IMG/VR virus record: IMGVR_UViG_3300034071_002180 | Location: 1 to 55,372 of that record | Length of the DNA: 55,372 nucleotides | Direction: 5' to 3' (one strand) | Origin: a virus | In this document: positions 36,876 to 45,550 of the stretch, in pieces | Layout: each line of letters begins with the position of its first letter | How positions within the stretch are numbered: position 1 is the first letter of the stretch | The notes under the pieces: generated by a model | Seen by the model: the letters and a program-made list of their open reading frames with translations, nothing else | Told to the model about the DNA's origin: nothing | Databases searched by the model: none | Position numbers and translations under genes: made by a program

Positions 36876-37718
36876 TTATATCATATTGTATATAGACTCA
36901 GCAATATGGATTTGTTGATGAAATCCCCAATGACCAGGGGGCCAATAGGCGTAGTCTGCTGCGTTATCAAAAAACTCATTATCAGAAAACTCTAAATGGC
37001 ATCCAATGTTTTTTGGTATTTTACTATTTAAGTAGGCGCTCTCAAAATATGTATCAGTAAAATCTTTAAAAGAGTATGGTTCTAAAGTTGAATCATTATA
37101 ATAGGTCCATAATAATTTTATGTTATTGGATTCGCAATATTGAATAAATATTTTTAAAAATAAAATATTATAAAAAATTCCAAATTCTTCGGGCAAAACA
37201 TTTTCTGCCATATGGGGCTCTTTAGAAAACTTTTCAATTAATTTGTTTGAAAGCATTGCTTTTCCTATATTTTCTCTAGACTCTGAGTCATTGTCTTTTT
37301 TGTCATTCATTACTGTAAAATTTATTAAGGGAACCTCAATCCTTGCTATTGGGAATACTGCAAATATATATTCAGGATGGTGAAATTCTTTAAAAAACTG
37401 AAATGCTTTAATTATTTGTGCTTGCATTCCTTCTCCACCTTTTGCTAAATTAACATAATCTTTATTCATTTTTTCTGATATTAGGTAAGGCCATGTCAGT
37501 TCTATAGGCATTCCATGTCCTTCTGTTTGAGAGCATCCCAAAGTTAAAATTTTTTGATTGTTAAACTCATCACATCTATATCCTTGAGAGTTTAGTTTAT
37601 ACTCAATTAAAACAGAATCTGCTTCTATTTTAGGAATACCATTATTACTCATTTCTTTTAAAGATCTATTAACAAAAATATTTGGTATTGTCTTTGGTGT
37701 GTATTTTTTATTAATCAT
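36876..37718 (-). CDS. SGNH/GDSL-like hydrolase, copy A
   Basis: 280 residues. Block I is ILTLGCSQTEGHGMPIELTW with Ser in GCSxT in place of GDS; block II NLAKGGEGMQAQI supplies Gly; C-terminal PPGHWGFHQQIHIAE carries the candidate catalytic His after G-H. Three such genes occur in 4 kb. They likely act as esterases or acyltransferases on sugar groups (family knowledge), target unknown. AT-rich codon use like neighbours. Confidence 0.65.
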   Translation of the reverse strand: MINKKYTPKTIPNIFVNRSLKEMSNNGIPKIEADSVLIEYKLNSQGYRCDEFNNQKILTLGCSQTEGHGMPIELTWPYLISEKMNKDYVNLAKGGEGMQAQIIKAFQFFKEFHHPEYIFAVFPIARIEVPLINFTVMNDKKDNDSESRENIGKAMLSNKLIEKFSKEPHMAENVLPEEFGIFYNILFLKIFIQYCESNNIKLLWTYYNDSTLEPYSFKDFTDTYFESAYLNSKIPKNIGCHLEFSDNEFFDNAADYAYWPPGHWGFHQQIHIAESIYNMI

Positions 37719-37799
37719 TAAACTATCCTATCACTCTATTAGTAAATATATTTATCTTTAAATATTTTCTTTTTTTTAAACTTAAACAGCATGTATAGC

Positions 37800-38639
37800 C
37801 TAACTTTTCTTATTATTTTTTTCATTTTCCCTCGCTTCGTAAAATTTTTCTGCCCAGTACCTATGGAATACCAGCCCTTTGTGTCCATCATTTTTGGTCA
37901 GGTTGTATTTAACGGTTTTTGTTTTATCTTCATGCTGTTCAAAAATTTTTTTTATATTTAACTCCATATTTTTTATATCTAAAGAAATAAATTTTTTAAA
38001 TTCATATTCTTTAAAGATGTCTTCTTCATCACCAAACCATGTAGACCAAAATAGTTTTGTATTGGATGCAGAGCAAAATGATTCTAGCAGTCTCAAACAT
38101 ATCACTGAGTTTCCATGTGCATTTACAAACTCTGCATCCGTAAAGTTATTTTCATCCGCCCGAATATTGTTTAGAAAAAATGAGTTTTCAGTGTCAGCAG
38201 TATGTTTATGACTGTATAAAATAGTTCTATATGTTTCTGGAATTAAAAAATATATTTCATCTGGCACACCGAAGTTATCTACATACTGCATTAATTTTAG
38301 AATTTGTATTGTTATTCCATCACCTATACTTGCAATATTATAATATCCACTGACGCTTTCTTTTTCTTTTATTTTTTTATAAAGGATGTATGCCCATGCT
38401 TCGTCTAGCCCATGGTTAGATCCTTGTGTTTCAGAACACCCCATAAAAAGTATGTGCTTTCCGTTGTGTGTGTCTATAAAATTATCGCACCTAAATCCAA
38501 AAGAGTTAAAATCATCAAGCATACTTTCTGGATAGTTTTTTCTAAAATCTAAATCAGTCTCACCCATTGTATTAAATATAAGATCTTTATTATTTAAAAA
38601 TAAATCTTTAACTATCTTATGATATAATCTTTTTGTCAT
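37800..38639 (-). CDS. SGNH/GDSL-like hydrolase, copy B
   Basis: 279 residues. HILFMGCSETQGSNHGLDEA matches block I of the neighbouring paralogues, NIASIGDGITIQI block II, and NDGHKGLVFHRYWAE the C-terminal H-x-G-x-x-x-H block. Start ATG 38639 overlaps the carbamoyltransferase end, with GGGAG in that gene's last codons. Function as for copy A. Confidence 0.65.
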   Translation of the reverse strand: MTKRLYHKIVKDLFLNNKDLIFNTMGETDLDFRKNYPESMLDDFNSFGFRCDNFIDTHNGKHILFMGCSETQGSNHGLDEAWAYILYKKIKEKESVSGYYNIASIGDGITIQILKLMQYVDNFGVPDEIYFLIPETYRTILYSHKHTADTENSFFLNNIRADENNFTDAEFVNAHGNSVICLRLLESFCSASNTKLFWSTWFGDEEDIFKEYEFKKFISLDIKNMELNIKKIFEQHEDKTKTVKYNLTKNDGHKGLVFHRYWAEKFYEARENEKNNKKS

Positions 38640-40038
38640 AGTTTAACTCCCAACTACCTATATCATGTTCATCATTTAGTAGTGGTTGCCCTTTAATGTT
38701 TAAACTAGTATTAAGAAGTATCGGAACACCAGTTTGTAAATAAAATTTATTCAAAACCCTGTATAGCCCTGGGTGCTGTTCTTTTGTAACTGTTTGAACT
38801 CTTGATGTGCCGTCTGCGTGTACCACAGAGGGGATCTTGTCAGGCTGCAGGCACTTAACTGTGTACTGCATATAAGGACTCTCAAAGTCCATATCAAACC
38901 ATTTGGAGGCATGCTCTGCCATAACTACTGGGGCAAAGGGTCTAAAAAGTTCTCTCTGTTTAATTAGATTTACCTTGTCTTTAATTGATGGATCTCTTGG
39001 GTCCGCAAGTATACTTCTATTTCCTAATGCTCTTGGGCCATACTCTGCTCTTCCTGTTGCTACTGCTACGATTCCGTCTTTCAATATGCCGTCCAAAATT
39101 TTCTGAACAGGGTACTCTCCACCAAGGTCATAGCCAAGATAAGGAGTCTTCCAATCAAGATGCTTTCCATATAGGGCTGCTGATGCGCCTAAAGAACTAC
39201 CAGCATCACCAGGGTTAGGCATGATCCAAATCATATCAAATATTTTCCACAGCAGTGTATTTGCGGATGAGTTTAGTGCACATCCACCCATGAATACTAA
39301 ATTATTTTTGCCAGTTAAACTTTTTGCCATACGCATGAATTGATTTAGCCTTTGCTCGTATACCATTTGTACTGCTGCTGCTATATCAAACTTATCTTGT
39401 TCTGAAACCCAACCCCAGTCAGTTATTCCTTTATGAAAATTATATTTTTGTTTATCATAACTTGGGAAATATTCGTCTACTTTTTTATAATACTTTTGCC
39501 AGTCTCCATAGGCAGCCATCCCCATCATAATATATTCTTCTTGATTTGGCATTAAGCCTATTAGTTGTGTGAATGCTGAATAGAATAGTCCGAAACTTAC
39601 TGGATAGTTTTGTTTATACTTTAGTTTAATCTTGTCGCCTTCACCAACCCAAATTGTGGAGGTATTGTATTCACCCATAGCATCTAAAACAACAATTACA
39701 GCATCGTTGAACAAACTCGTATAGTATCCTGCTGCTGCATGAGAATAGTGGTGGCTAAAGGATTTTCTAGGTATTCCTTCAATATTAAACTGTGGTTTCC
39801 AGTCTCCAGATCCACCCCTTAAAGCCAGTCTAGAGGCCTTTAGAAGAGGTTTCTCGTAGTATGCTATAGCATTAGGGGTGCCGTACTGCAAAGCATTAGT
39901 GATTAAACTATCATTCACATACCAATCATTTTTTTGCTTACTATACCTTTCAGCATGTCCAGCAAAAAGTATCTCTCCATCTTTAATTAAAGAGACAGAT
40001 GCGTCGTGAGAGGTTTCGTTAATTCCAAGGATTATCAT
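38617..40038 (-). CDS. carbamoyltransferase, NodU/CmcH family
   Basis: 473 residues. The ASKHA-type N-terminal fold shows MIILGINETSHDASVSLIKD, HHYSHAAAGYY with the metal-binding His pair, VVLDAMGEYNTSTIW, MMGMAAYGD and FMGGCALNSSAN. The C-terminal domain has YGPRALGNRSILADPRD, LFRPFAPVV and GVPILLNTSLNIKGQPL. Uses carbamoyl phosphate and ATP to carbamoylate a hydroxyl, usually of a sugar. Start ATG 40038 is preferred over 40068, as the family begins with this strand. Somewhat shorter than the ~550-residue relatives at the C-terminus. Confidence 0.92.
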   Translation of the reverse strand: MIILGINETSHDASVSLIKDGEILFAGHAERYSKQKNDWYVNDSLITNALQYGTPNAIAYYEKPLLKASRLALRGGSGDWKPQFNIEGIPRKSFSHHYSHAAAGYYTSLFNDAVIVVLDAMGEYNTSTIWVGEGDKIKLKYKQNYPVSFGLFYSAFTQLIGLMPNQEEYIMMGMAAYGDWQKYYKKVDEYFPSYDKQKYNFHKGITDWGWVSEQDKFDIAAAVQMVYEQRLNQFMRMAKSLTGKNNLVFMGGCALNSSANTLLWKIFDMIWIMPNPGDAGSSLGASAALYGKHLDWKTPYLGYDLGGEYPVQKILDGILKDGIVAVATGRAEYGPRALGNRSILADPRDPSIKDKVNLIKQRELFRPFAPVVMAEHASKWFDMDFESPYMQYTVKCLQPDKIPSVVHADGTSRVQTVTKEQHPGLYRVLNKFYLQTGVPILLNTSLNIKGQPLLNDEHDIGSWELNYDKKIIS

Positions 40039-40990
40039 TATCCAACTCTCTCTTAAATCGTTCTGCAATGTGTATGTGTTGATGAATACCTATGTGTTCT
40101 TTATCATGCCCTGTGTTCCAAACTGTTTTTATTTTATTTTCTTTAATATCCTTATGGCAAGAAAGATTTTCAAACTCAAGTTCATCAAAATTAAATTCTT
40201 TAGGTTCTAAGTAGTTTGAGTATTCAGAAAAACTTTCTTTTAACATTTTTAAAAACAAATTTGTTGTGTGATTCCAAGAACTATATTTAAAATAAATATT
40301 ATTTTGTTTGCAGTATTCGTTTAGTAGTAAAATTGATTGAAGGTTTTTGTAAAGGGCTTGAGTAAATGGAATAACGTCTAAAGGACTATGAGGAAGAACA
40401 CTTAACTTATTAACTTTGTGATCATCGGATGGTCTTAAAAACCAGTGTTGTACGAGTTCATGCTTGTTTAATGGGGTTGGCATCTCTATTTTATTACTAT
40501 CTACCCCTTCTATTCTTCCTAAGTCTGGGTATAATACTAACAAAACTTTTGGGTTTCCATTTTTTTGAAAGTGATGCATTAATCCCTTTAATATTGACTC
40601 TGCTCCCCAGCCACCCATGCCTAAGTTTAGGGCTTCTTTACCGTAAGAATCTGCAATTTGAAAACCCCATATATCCTTGTAAGATCCATCTTTAACTTCT
40701 GGCTCTGTTATGTGATCTCCATGCGTCTGGGAACAGCCTGAAAAAACAAATTCGTAGTACTTGTTAAAGTCTTGGTCCATAGGTCTGTATCGGTAATCTT
40801 CAAGTTGTTGATCAAAAGTAAAAAAACTTAAAGCCTTAGATTGAGTAGTTGAATGAGAGGCAAGAATGTCTTTTAACTCTTCCAGAAACAGGGACATCTC
40901 TTCATTGCTGTATTTATTTTTAGAGTCAACTGTAATACCTTGAAAAAACCTAGTTAAAAAATCAAAAAATCTTCTGTTTATTTCGTTCAA
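40019..40990 (-). CDS. SGNH/GDSL-like hydrolase, copy C
   Basis: 323 residues from a TTG start. YEFVFSGCSQTHGDHITEPE is block I, NLGMGGWGAESI block II and EHIGIHQHIHIAERF the C-terminal His block, near-identical in layout to copy A. First gene of the cassette; its end overlaps the carbamoyltransferase start. No signal peptide, so it acts in the cytoplasm or is a virion protein. Confidence 0.65.
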   Translation of the reverse strand: MNEINRRFFDFLTRFFQGITVDSKNKYSNEEMSLFLEELKDILASHSTTQSKALSFFTFDQQLEDYRYRPMDQDFNKYYEFVFSGCSQTHGDHITEPEVKDGSYKDIWGFQIADSYGKEALNLGMGGWGAESILKGLMHHFQKNGNPKVLLVLYPDLGRIEGVDSNKIEMPTPLNKHELVQHWFLRPSDDHKVNKLSVLPHSPLDVIPFTQALYKNLQSILLLNEYCKQNNIYFKYSSWNHTTNLFLKMLKESFSEYSNYLEPKEFNFDELEFENLSCHKDIKENKIKTVWNTGHDKEHIGIHQHIHIAERFKRELDNDNPWN

Positions 40991-41103
40991 TATATAAACC
41001 TGTTGTCTTTCTTTTTAAAGATTTTTTTTATTTTATAATAAACTTTATACATTAAGTACTTTAGTATCATTTTTTCTCCTATTATTAAATTATATCATAG
41101 AAA

Positions 41104-41131
41104 AGCAGGCCTGTAAAATAACAAGCCTGCT
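41104..41131 (-). terminator. intrinsic terminator
   Basis: On the minus strand AGCAGGC/GCCTGCT with a 14-nt loop followed by TTTTCTAT, 15 nt after the next gene's stop. Confidence 0.75.
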
Positions 41132-41145
41132 AATCTTTAGGAAAA

Positions 41146-41445
41146 TTACTTTACCTGGTTAGTTGGTTTTCCTCCGCCAGATGACTTCTTTGCAGGAGCC
41201 TTCTTTGCGGTCTTCTTAACAACCTTAGCAGTCTTAACTGCCTTGTCTACATCTTCTGCAGATGGCATCTTGCCGAATGCAGGATCGTTAGGGTTGGCTG
41301 CTCTCAATACAACGGGCACAAGTGCTCCAAGTAGTGAGTATGCTAATGTCTGTGGATCTGTAACTCCAGAAGCATACATTGCTGTTGCTGCTCCAAGTAC
41401 TGATCTTCCGTATGACGCTAGTGCGTTTTTGATTTGTTTATTCAT
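41146..41445 (-). CDS. holin-like protein with Lys/Gly tail
   Basis: 99 residues. A hydrophobic N-terminal half (YGRSVLGAATAMYASGVTDP...LLGALVPVVLRAANPNDPAFG) recalls actinophage holin or membrane proteins. The tail AKKAPAKKSSGGGKPTNQVK is Lys-rich and shares AKKSSGGG with the CHAP endolysin tail. AGGAGG precedes the ATG. Role in lysis is inferred. Confidence 0.6.
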   Translation of the reverse strand: MNKQIKNALASYGRSVLGAATAMYASGVTDPQTLAYSLLGALVPVVLRAANPNDPAFGKMPSAEDVDKAVKTAKVVKKTAKKAPAKKSSGGGKPTNQVK

Positions 41446-41455
41446 TTTATTCCTC

Positions 41456-41614
41456 CTAGGATATGAATTTTGTTAGTACTGTAAAACCAATCCATAAACC
41501 AATAATTCCTGCGACTCCCGCAAAAACTGGTGGTGCTGGTACTGGCAATTTGAATGCAGCAAATACTACACCACATCCAAAACCTGTTAATACTGAAAGC
41601 ATAATTTCTTTCAT
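41456..41614 (-). CDS. XapX-domain membrane protein
   Basis: 52 residues: MKEIMLSVLTGFGCGVVFAA followed by KLPVPAPPVFAGVAGIIGLW. Two short helices around PAPPxxAG is the XapX (DUF1427) signature. TAGAAT stands 6 nt before the ATG (leaderless) on the minus strand. Function of XapX is unclear. Confidence 0.7.
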   Translation of the reverse strand: MKEIMLSVLTGFGCGVVFAAFKLPVPAPPVFAGVAGIIGLWIGFTVLTKFIS

Positions 41615-42024
41615 GCGTCTATTCTACCATAGTCATCTGGCAGGAGTTTTTTTAGTTCTTTGTACGCTCCTGATATTTTTTTTAAGGCAAAGTCATGTGG
41701 AGTAATCATGCCATCTACTGCTGAGCCATATTTATCGTAGTGTTCGACCTGTGGACCAACCTCATCAATAAACAACTTTAGCCCAGACTGAACCTCTTCT
41801 ATATACTGATATGCCCAATCACGAGAATCTGAAACAAATTTTAAAAATGCTTCGTTTGATTCTTCTTGATCTGTTTTATTTCCGTCGCTAATAGACTGCT
41901 GCATAAGCAAAAGATTTAATGTGTTTGCCAAAATGATGCGGTTCTTTTTTATTTGAAACACATACAAAGATAAGAATAATAGAGTTAAGAATACAAATAC
42001 TCCGACTAGAATTGACTCAATCAT
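41611..42024 (-). CDS. membrane-anchored helical protein
   Basis: 137 residues; one N-terminal transmembrane helix (ILVGVFVFLTLLFLSLYVFQ) and a long cytoplasmic helical part. Overlaps the XapX gene by 4 nt and the gene before by 4 nt. No family recognised. Confidence 0.6.
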   Translation of the reverse strand: MIESILVGVFVFLTLLFLSLYVFQIKKNRIILANTLNLLLMQQSISDGNKTDQEESNEAFLKFVSDSRDWAYQYIEEVQSGLKLFIDEVGPQVEHYDKYGSAVDGMITPHDFALKKISGAYKELKKLLPDDYGRIDA

Positions 42025-42260
42025 AGTTCTTTTCCACCTTCTCTTACCAACAAAACAATAGCACCATTATCTTCAAGTGCTTTTTTAACACGAATCATGT
42101 ACTCAATAGCCTGTCTCTTTAACTCAACAGTCTCCAAGGACATAAAGTCTTTCTCTTTTGCTTTTACTGTTATAAAATTATCATTATCTACAATTTCCAA
42201 ACTAAAATTGTTTGGGGCATGCAAAGATCTAAACGCTCTTCTCATTGCATCTGTATACAT
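42021..42260 (-). CDS. 79-residue protein, unknown
   Basis: MYTDAMRRAFRSLHAPNNFS..., alpha/beta with LEIVDNDNFITVKA; no family recognised. Ends in an ATGA overlap; starts one base after the WhiB stop. Confidence 0.6.
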   Translation of the reverse strand: MYTDAMRRAFRSLHAPNNFSLEIVDNDNFITVKAKEKDFMSLETVELKRQAIEYMIRVKKALEDNGAIVLLVREGGKEL

Positions 42261-42261
42261 C

Positions 42262-42543
42262 TTACTCCATTGTTAATGATTGCCATGTCATTCCCCAGTC
42301 ATCCTTGCTCTTGTGGCTAGAAAACTCTTTTGATATTTCACCATTCTCTAAGTATACACCACCCCAGACTCCCCACTCTTTTCCTGAAATTCCAACAGAA
42401 AAGCAGTCTTTCCTTACTGGACAGGATGAACAAAGAGCATCAATTGCTGGTCTTAGTAGTTCATCTTCCTCATATTTATCAAAAAATAAGTTTGTATCAT
42501 AGTCTAAACAAACAGCATCATCTTTCCATTTAAACTTATTCAT
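42262..42543 (-). CDS. WhiB-family transcriptional regulator
   Basis: 93 residues. The four cluster ligands are Cys12, Cys38, Cys41 and Cys47 (C...CSSCPVRKDC), followed by the GVWGG beta-turn at 58-62. WhiB-like proteins bind a [4Fe-4S] cluster and sigma factor region 4, and occur only in Actinobacteria and their phages. The basic C-terminal AT-hook-like tail is absent. It may rewire host transcription or block superinfection. TAA-ATG contact with the upstream gene. Confidence 0.92.
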   Translation of the reverse strand: MNKFKWKDDAVCLDYDTNLFFDKYEEDELLRPAIDALCSSCPVRKDCFSVGISGKEWGVWGGVYLENGEISKEFSSHKSKDDWGMTWQSLTME

Positions 42544-42756
42544 TTAGATCACATACTTATCAGGGATTTCCCATCCTTGGCTAGAAGGAATAAACTCTTT
42601 TTTCATTTGCCACTTGTTATTTTTATAGATACCAAATTTTGAGTAGTAGGCTTTCTCTGAGGGAAATGTCTCAACTACTGTCCAACCATCCCATGACAGT
42701 TGTCTATTCTTGTTTACTATTGACTCCATAGTGTCTAAAGAATTAACTAATTTCAT
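42544..42756 (-). CDS. 70-residue protein, unknown
   Basis: MKLVNSLDTMESIVNKNRQL..., ending in WEIPDKYVI; GGAAAG near the ATG. A TTG 27 nt upstream is an alternative. The C-terminal half recalls a short phage domain with W-D-G-W-x-V-x-x-F. First gene of the whiB operon: TTGACA 42828-42833, 17-nt spacer, TAGAAT 42805-42810. Confidence 0.55.
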   Translation of the reverse strand: MKLVNSLDTMESIVNKNRQLSWDGWTVVETFPSEKAYYSKFGIYKNNKWQMKKEFIPSSQGWEIPDKYVI

Positions 42757-42804
42757 AATCTTTCCATTCTGTTTGTGTGCCAAGGCACATTTGAAGCATA
42801 CTAA

Positions 42805-42833
42805 ATTCTAACATATATGACAGAGTTTGTCAA
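42805..42833 (-). promoter_or_regulatory. promoter of the whiB operon
   Basis: Minus-strand TTGACA, 17-nt spacer, TAGAAT, with about a 40-nt leader. Lies just past the stop of the gene at 42840. Confidence 0.65.
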
Positions 42834-42839
42834 GAACTA

Positions 42840-43190
42840 TTAGAATGTGTATACGTTTGTGTTTATATTATTTAGTTTTGATATGTGAACCATCTTTGAC
42901 ACTGGCTCTTTTGGATTAGACAAAAAGGCAAAGTGGTTTAGTTCAGATATGTTTTCTTCTAGCCATTGAGGAGTCACTTTAATAAACTTAATAGACTTAC
43001 CTCTTGACTTCATTCCTTTTTCAGATAGGTTTGCAAACTCCATAGCCATCATATTAATATTGTTTGGACCCGCAGAATATATATGAAAGTTTTTGTCCTC
43101 TTCTAGCAATTCAGAAAGGGCAACGGCCATCGATCTAAGGAATACATTATAGTTGTCAAAACTACTCGTCCCCTGAACCCCTACTATCAT
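42840..43190 (-). CDS. SLOG/Rossmann-like protein
   Basis: 116 residues opening MIVGVQGTSSFDNYNVFLRS, with IYSAGPNNINMMAMEFAN later. The GxQGTSxF and SAGP...N pattern resembles YspA/SLOG-type nucleotide-binding folds. Assignment is tentative. Confidence 0.45.
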   Translation of the reverse strand: MIVGVQGTSSFDNYNVFLRSMAVALSELLEEDKNFHIYSAGPNNINMMAMEFANLSEKGMKSRGKSIKFIKVTPQWLEENISELNHFAFLSNPKEPVSKMVHISKLNNINTNVYTF

Positions 43191-43578
43191 CGTTAATCCC
43201 TTCTCTTAATCTATCCATTATGAATAGCATTTTATCTAATTGTACCTTATCCATGTGTATTGTGTCAACTTGTTCCGCAGACTCCTTGTCAATAAGTTCA
43301 TTGACCAGTGGCGCTTTGTAAAAAATATTATCTTTAATCCAGTACGCACTGTTATCAAAAATAATTACTTTTATATTAGTTTTATCGTAATGTATTTTAG
43401 ACTGTGACCTAGTTTTTAATTTTCTAGATTTACTCTTTCCATTGCTATACCTATACTGAAGCATTGACTGGCTAATAATTGGAGTGCTGATATTATTTGC
43501 TTTGACTCTTAAAATATAAACATAAACAAGCAAGGCAAGTATTACTGTTGTCCCGATAGCACCATACAAATTATTCAT
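43162..43578 (-). CDS. membrane-anchored basic protein
   Basis: 138 residues. One N-terminal helix (GAIGTTVILALLVYVYILRV), a basic Ser/Lys stretch (SNGKSKSRKLKTRS) and an acidic end. GGGAG precedes the ATG; TATACT lies ~20 nt upstream. Overlaps the next gene by 29 nt. No family recognised. Confidence 0.6.
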   Translation of the reverse strand: MNNLYGAIGTTVILALLVYVYILRVKANNISTPIISQSMLQYRYSNGKSKSRKLKTRSQSKIHYDKTNIKVIIFDNSAYWIKDNIFYKAPLVNELIDKESAEQVDTIHMDKVQLDKMLFIMDRLREGINDDSRGSGDE

Positions 43579-43602
43579 AAAGACTCCCAGGTATTTAGTA
43601 TA

Positions 43603-43932
43603 TCATTTTTTATTAGAAAGAGCCTTTATTATCTCTTCGATAACAACTCTTTGATCTTTGTCTAAAGACTTTATTGCATCTAGGTCAAGGCCTTTTGGAC
43701 CTATCTTAACCAGAGGATCTTCTTCTGTTATATCCATGTCGATAAAACCTTTTTCCCAAAGTTTTAAAGTAACTTTTGAAAAGTATATAGAAAGATCATC
43801 ACTAAGTTTAGAGTCTAACTCCTTAAGCCTATCTGTTGGCCTGTAAAGGGGTTCCCCAGTCTCAGAGTCAGTACCTGCAAACTCTAGCCCACCATTAAGT
43901 ATTAACTTATCTACGGAATCAAACTCATCCAC
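43603..43932 (-). CDS. conserved actinophage-type protein, unknown
   Basis: 109 residues: DKLILNGGLEFAGTDSETGE..., LYRPTDRLKELD, LWEKGFIDMDITEEDPLVKI. This resembles a hypothetical family seen beside structural genes in actinophages. Helical, acidic. Two bases from the nuclease gene. Confidence 0.6.
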   Translation of the reverse strand: MDEFDSVDKLILNGGLEFAGTDSETGEPLYRPTDRLKELDSKLSDDLSIYFSKVTLKLWEKGFIDMDITEEDPLVKIGPKGLDLDAIKSLDKDQRVVIEEIIKALSNKK

Positions 43933-43934
43933 GG

Positions 43935-44342
43935 TTATTTCCCAGACTTCTTTCTGGCCTTTGCTAGTTGATCAAAATCTTTAACCTTAGTGTCACCTAG
44001 ATATCCCCAGGCATAGCCATCATTGATCATCATGTCGTTAAGAGATACGGTATCTCCATTAATATATACCCAGCCTAAAATGCGACCATACTTCTCAGAT
44101 GAATCCATCTTCTCAGTCTTAATAATAACAGACTTGGCATCTTTTAGAGCCTTCTTTAGGTACTCTTTAGACTCAAGACCAAGAGTCTTTTCTTTAAGGT
44201 CTTTCGTACGAGACTCAGGGGTATCAATACCAGCCAATCTCACACGGGATTGAAACAAAATATCAAACCCTAAATCAATAAGAACGTCAATGGTATCTCC
44301 ATCTACTACGTTCTCTACTTTTCTTACATAGTATTCATACAT
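43935..44342 (-). CDS. thermonuclease-like (SNase) protein
   Basis: 135 residues. VENVVDGDTIDVLIDLGF holds the Ca-binding Asp; RVRLAGIDTPESR the catalytic Arg and Glu-like region; KYGRILGWVY the second Arg; MMINDGYAW the late block. A complete SNase domain without signal peptide, so intracellular; it may degrade host nucleic acids. Overlaps the upstream gene by 8 nt. Confidence 0.88.
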   Translation of the reverse strand: MYEYYVRKVENVVDGDTIDVLIDLGFDILFQSRVRLAGIDTPESRTKDLKEKTLGLESKEYLKKALKDAKSVIIKTEKMDSSEKYGRILGWVYINGDTVSLNDMMINDGYAWGYLGDTKVKDFDQLAKARKKSGK

Positions 44343-45141
44343 TTGTAGCCTCCTTGTTTTTTACAAAATTGTAAACATCTAAGTCTATACTGTTTAACTC
44401 TAGGACTCTGTCCTTTTCTCCTTGAGTTAACAAGTTTACAAAGTAATCAGACGAAACTTTTTCTTTATTTAACTCAGATGGTCCAACATTAATCTTAGTA
44501 TTAAGATCAAAGTTTATCTCAATGCCGTGGTTTAATAGGAACCAGTCTTTAATTTTACCACAGAACACACCTATGTTATCAACTGTGTTTACGATTTTAA
44601 AACTATTTATATTCTCAATTGCATTAGTTAGAGATGTATTTTCATTTCCAACAAACCAATCAAACCCATAACCTTCATGATACTTCTTCATCATTTCGGC
44701 TCTATGCTTTGTGTAAAAAGACTCTGCATCCCAAGATCTTGGATCAGCAGAGTTACAAATAAATCTACTCTGATAGTTGTTATGAATTAAAAAATTATTA
44801 TCTTCAAACAAATAATATAAAAACTTTTCCTTGTTATCTTTTCTTTCCATGTACTCTGGCCTGTCTTGCAGATATCTAGGATATATAAAATTAAAATAAC
44901 TTGCTCTTGCTTCTACTGGTTCTCTTACTACCGTTGCAGTATCCACATCTTTTAAAAATTCTATGGGGTATGTTCCTCCATGAGCAGAAATGTAGATTTT
45001 TGAATCTAAAAACTCATTACTGTTTGGAAAGTATGTACTAACATAAGATAAAATATCATTATTTATACTATTTTTTATATTATGAGAAATAAATTTTCCA
45101 GCAGTTTTTGGTATATGTAAAAAGTATAACTGCTTATTCAT
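44335..45141 (-). CDS. sulfotransferase-family protein
   Basis: 268 residues. LYFLHIPKTAGKFISHNIKN is the PAPS 5'-phosphosulfate loop of carbohydrate sulfotransferases, and TATVVREPVEARASYFNFIY the 3'-phosphate loop. It should transfer sulfate from PAPS to a sugar or other hydroxyl. ATG 45141 is chosen for GGGGGAG upstream. An APS-kinase-like gene lies 0.5 kb upstream in the same operon and could make the donor. Confidence 0.8.
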   Translation of the reverse strand: MNKQLYFLHIPKTAGKFISHNIKNSINNDILSYVSTYFPNSNEFLDSKIYISAHGGTYPIEFLKDVDTATVVREPVEARASYFNFIYPRYLQDRPEYMERKDNKEKFLYYLFEDNNFLIHNNYQSRFICNSADPRSWDAESFYTKHRAEMMKKYHEGYGFDWFVGNENTSLTNAIENINSFKIVNTVDNIGVFCGKIKDWFLLNHGIEINFDLNTKINVGPSELNKEKVSSDYFVNLLTQGEKDRVLELNSIDLDVYNFVKNKEATNV

Positions 45142-45143
45142 GT

Positions 45144-45347
45144 TTATTTTCTCCCCCATTGTATATAGTTCCACCCACGCTCATGTGCGTAGTAGATAAA
45201 TACTTTAACTACCGTTTCCCAAAACGCAATCGTTACTGAGAGCGAAGCGTTCTTTGTTATAACATAAGCAACCGCAACAGAGGAGAGTGTTCCCCATATG
45301 CGATAACTAAGTGCCTTAGCAAACGATCTTGCTCTGGTTACTGTCAT
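45144..45347 (-). CDS. DUF2061 membrane protein, copy 1
   Basis: 67 residues from the ATGA overlap. RARSFAKALSYRIWGTLSSV, then two helices and YYAHERGWNYIQWG. DUF2061 proteins have K-x-x-S/T-W/Y-R, two helices and an HERxW end. Two more copies are encoded in the window. Function unknown. Confidence 0.8.
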   Translation of the reverse strand: MTVTRARSFAKALSYRIWGTLSSVAVAYVITKNASLSVTIAFWETVVKVFIYYAHERGWNYIQWGRK

Positions 45348-45550
45348 TCCTTGCCCCACTTGACAGCATTCCAAATTCTTTCATGATAATAGTATGCCAC
45401 AAAATTAACCCCATTGGTTATTAGTGTAGCAATAGTAGCCAGACTAATATCTTCGCTCAAAGCATAAAGAGTTACAAACCCTGAAACCATTGCGACAACT
45501 CTCCATGTTAAAGACTTAACAAGTGATCTACTTTTCTTTACGCTCATCAT
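45344..45550 (-). CDS. DUF2061 membrane protein, copy 2
   Basis: 68 residues: KKSRSLVKSLTWRVVAMVSG..., ending YYYHERIWNAVKWGKE. Adjacent tandem copy, same layout as copy 1. Coupled by ATGA. Confidence 0.8.
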   Translation of the reverse strand: MMSVKKSRSLVKSLTWRVVAMVSGFVTLYALSEDISLATIATLITNGVNFVAYYYHERIWNAVKWGKE

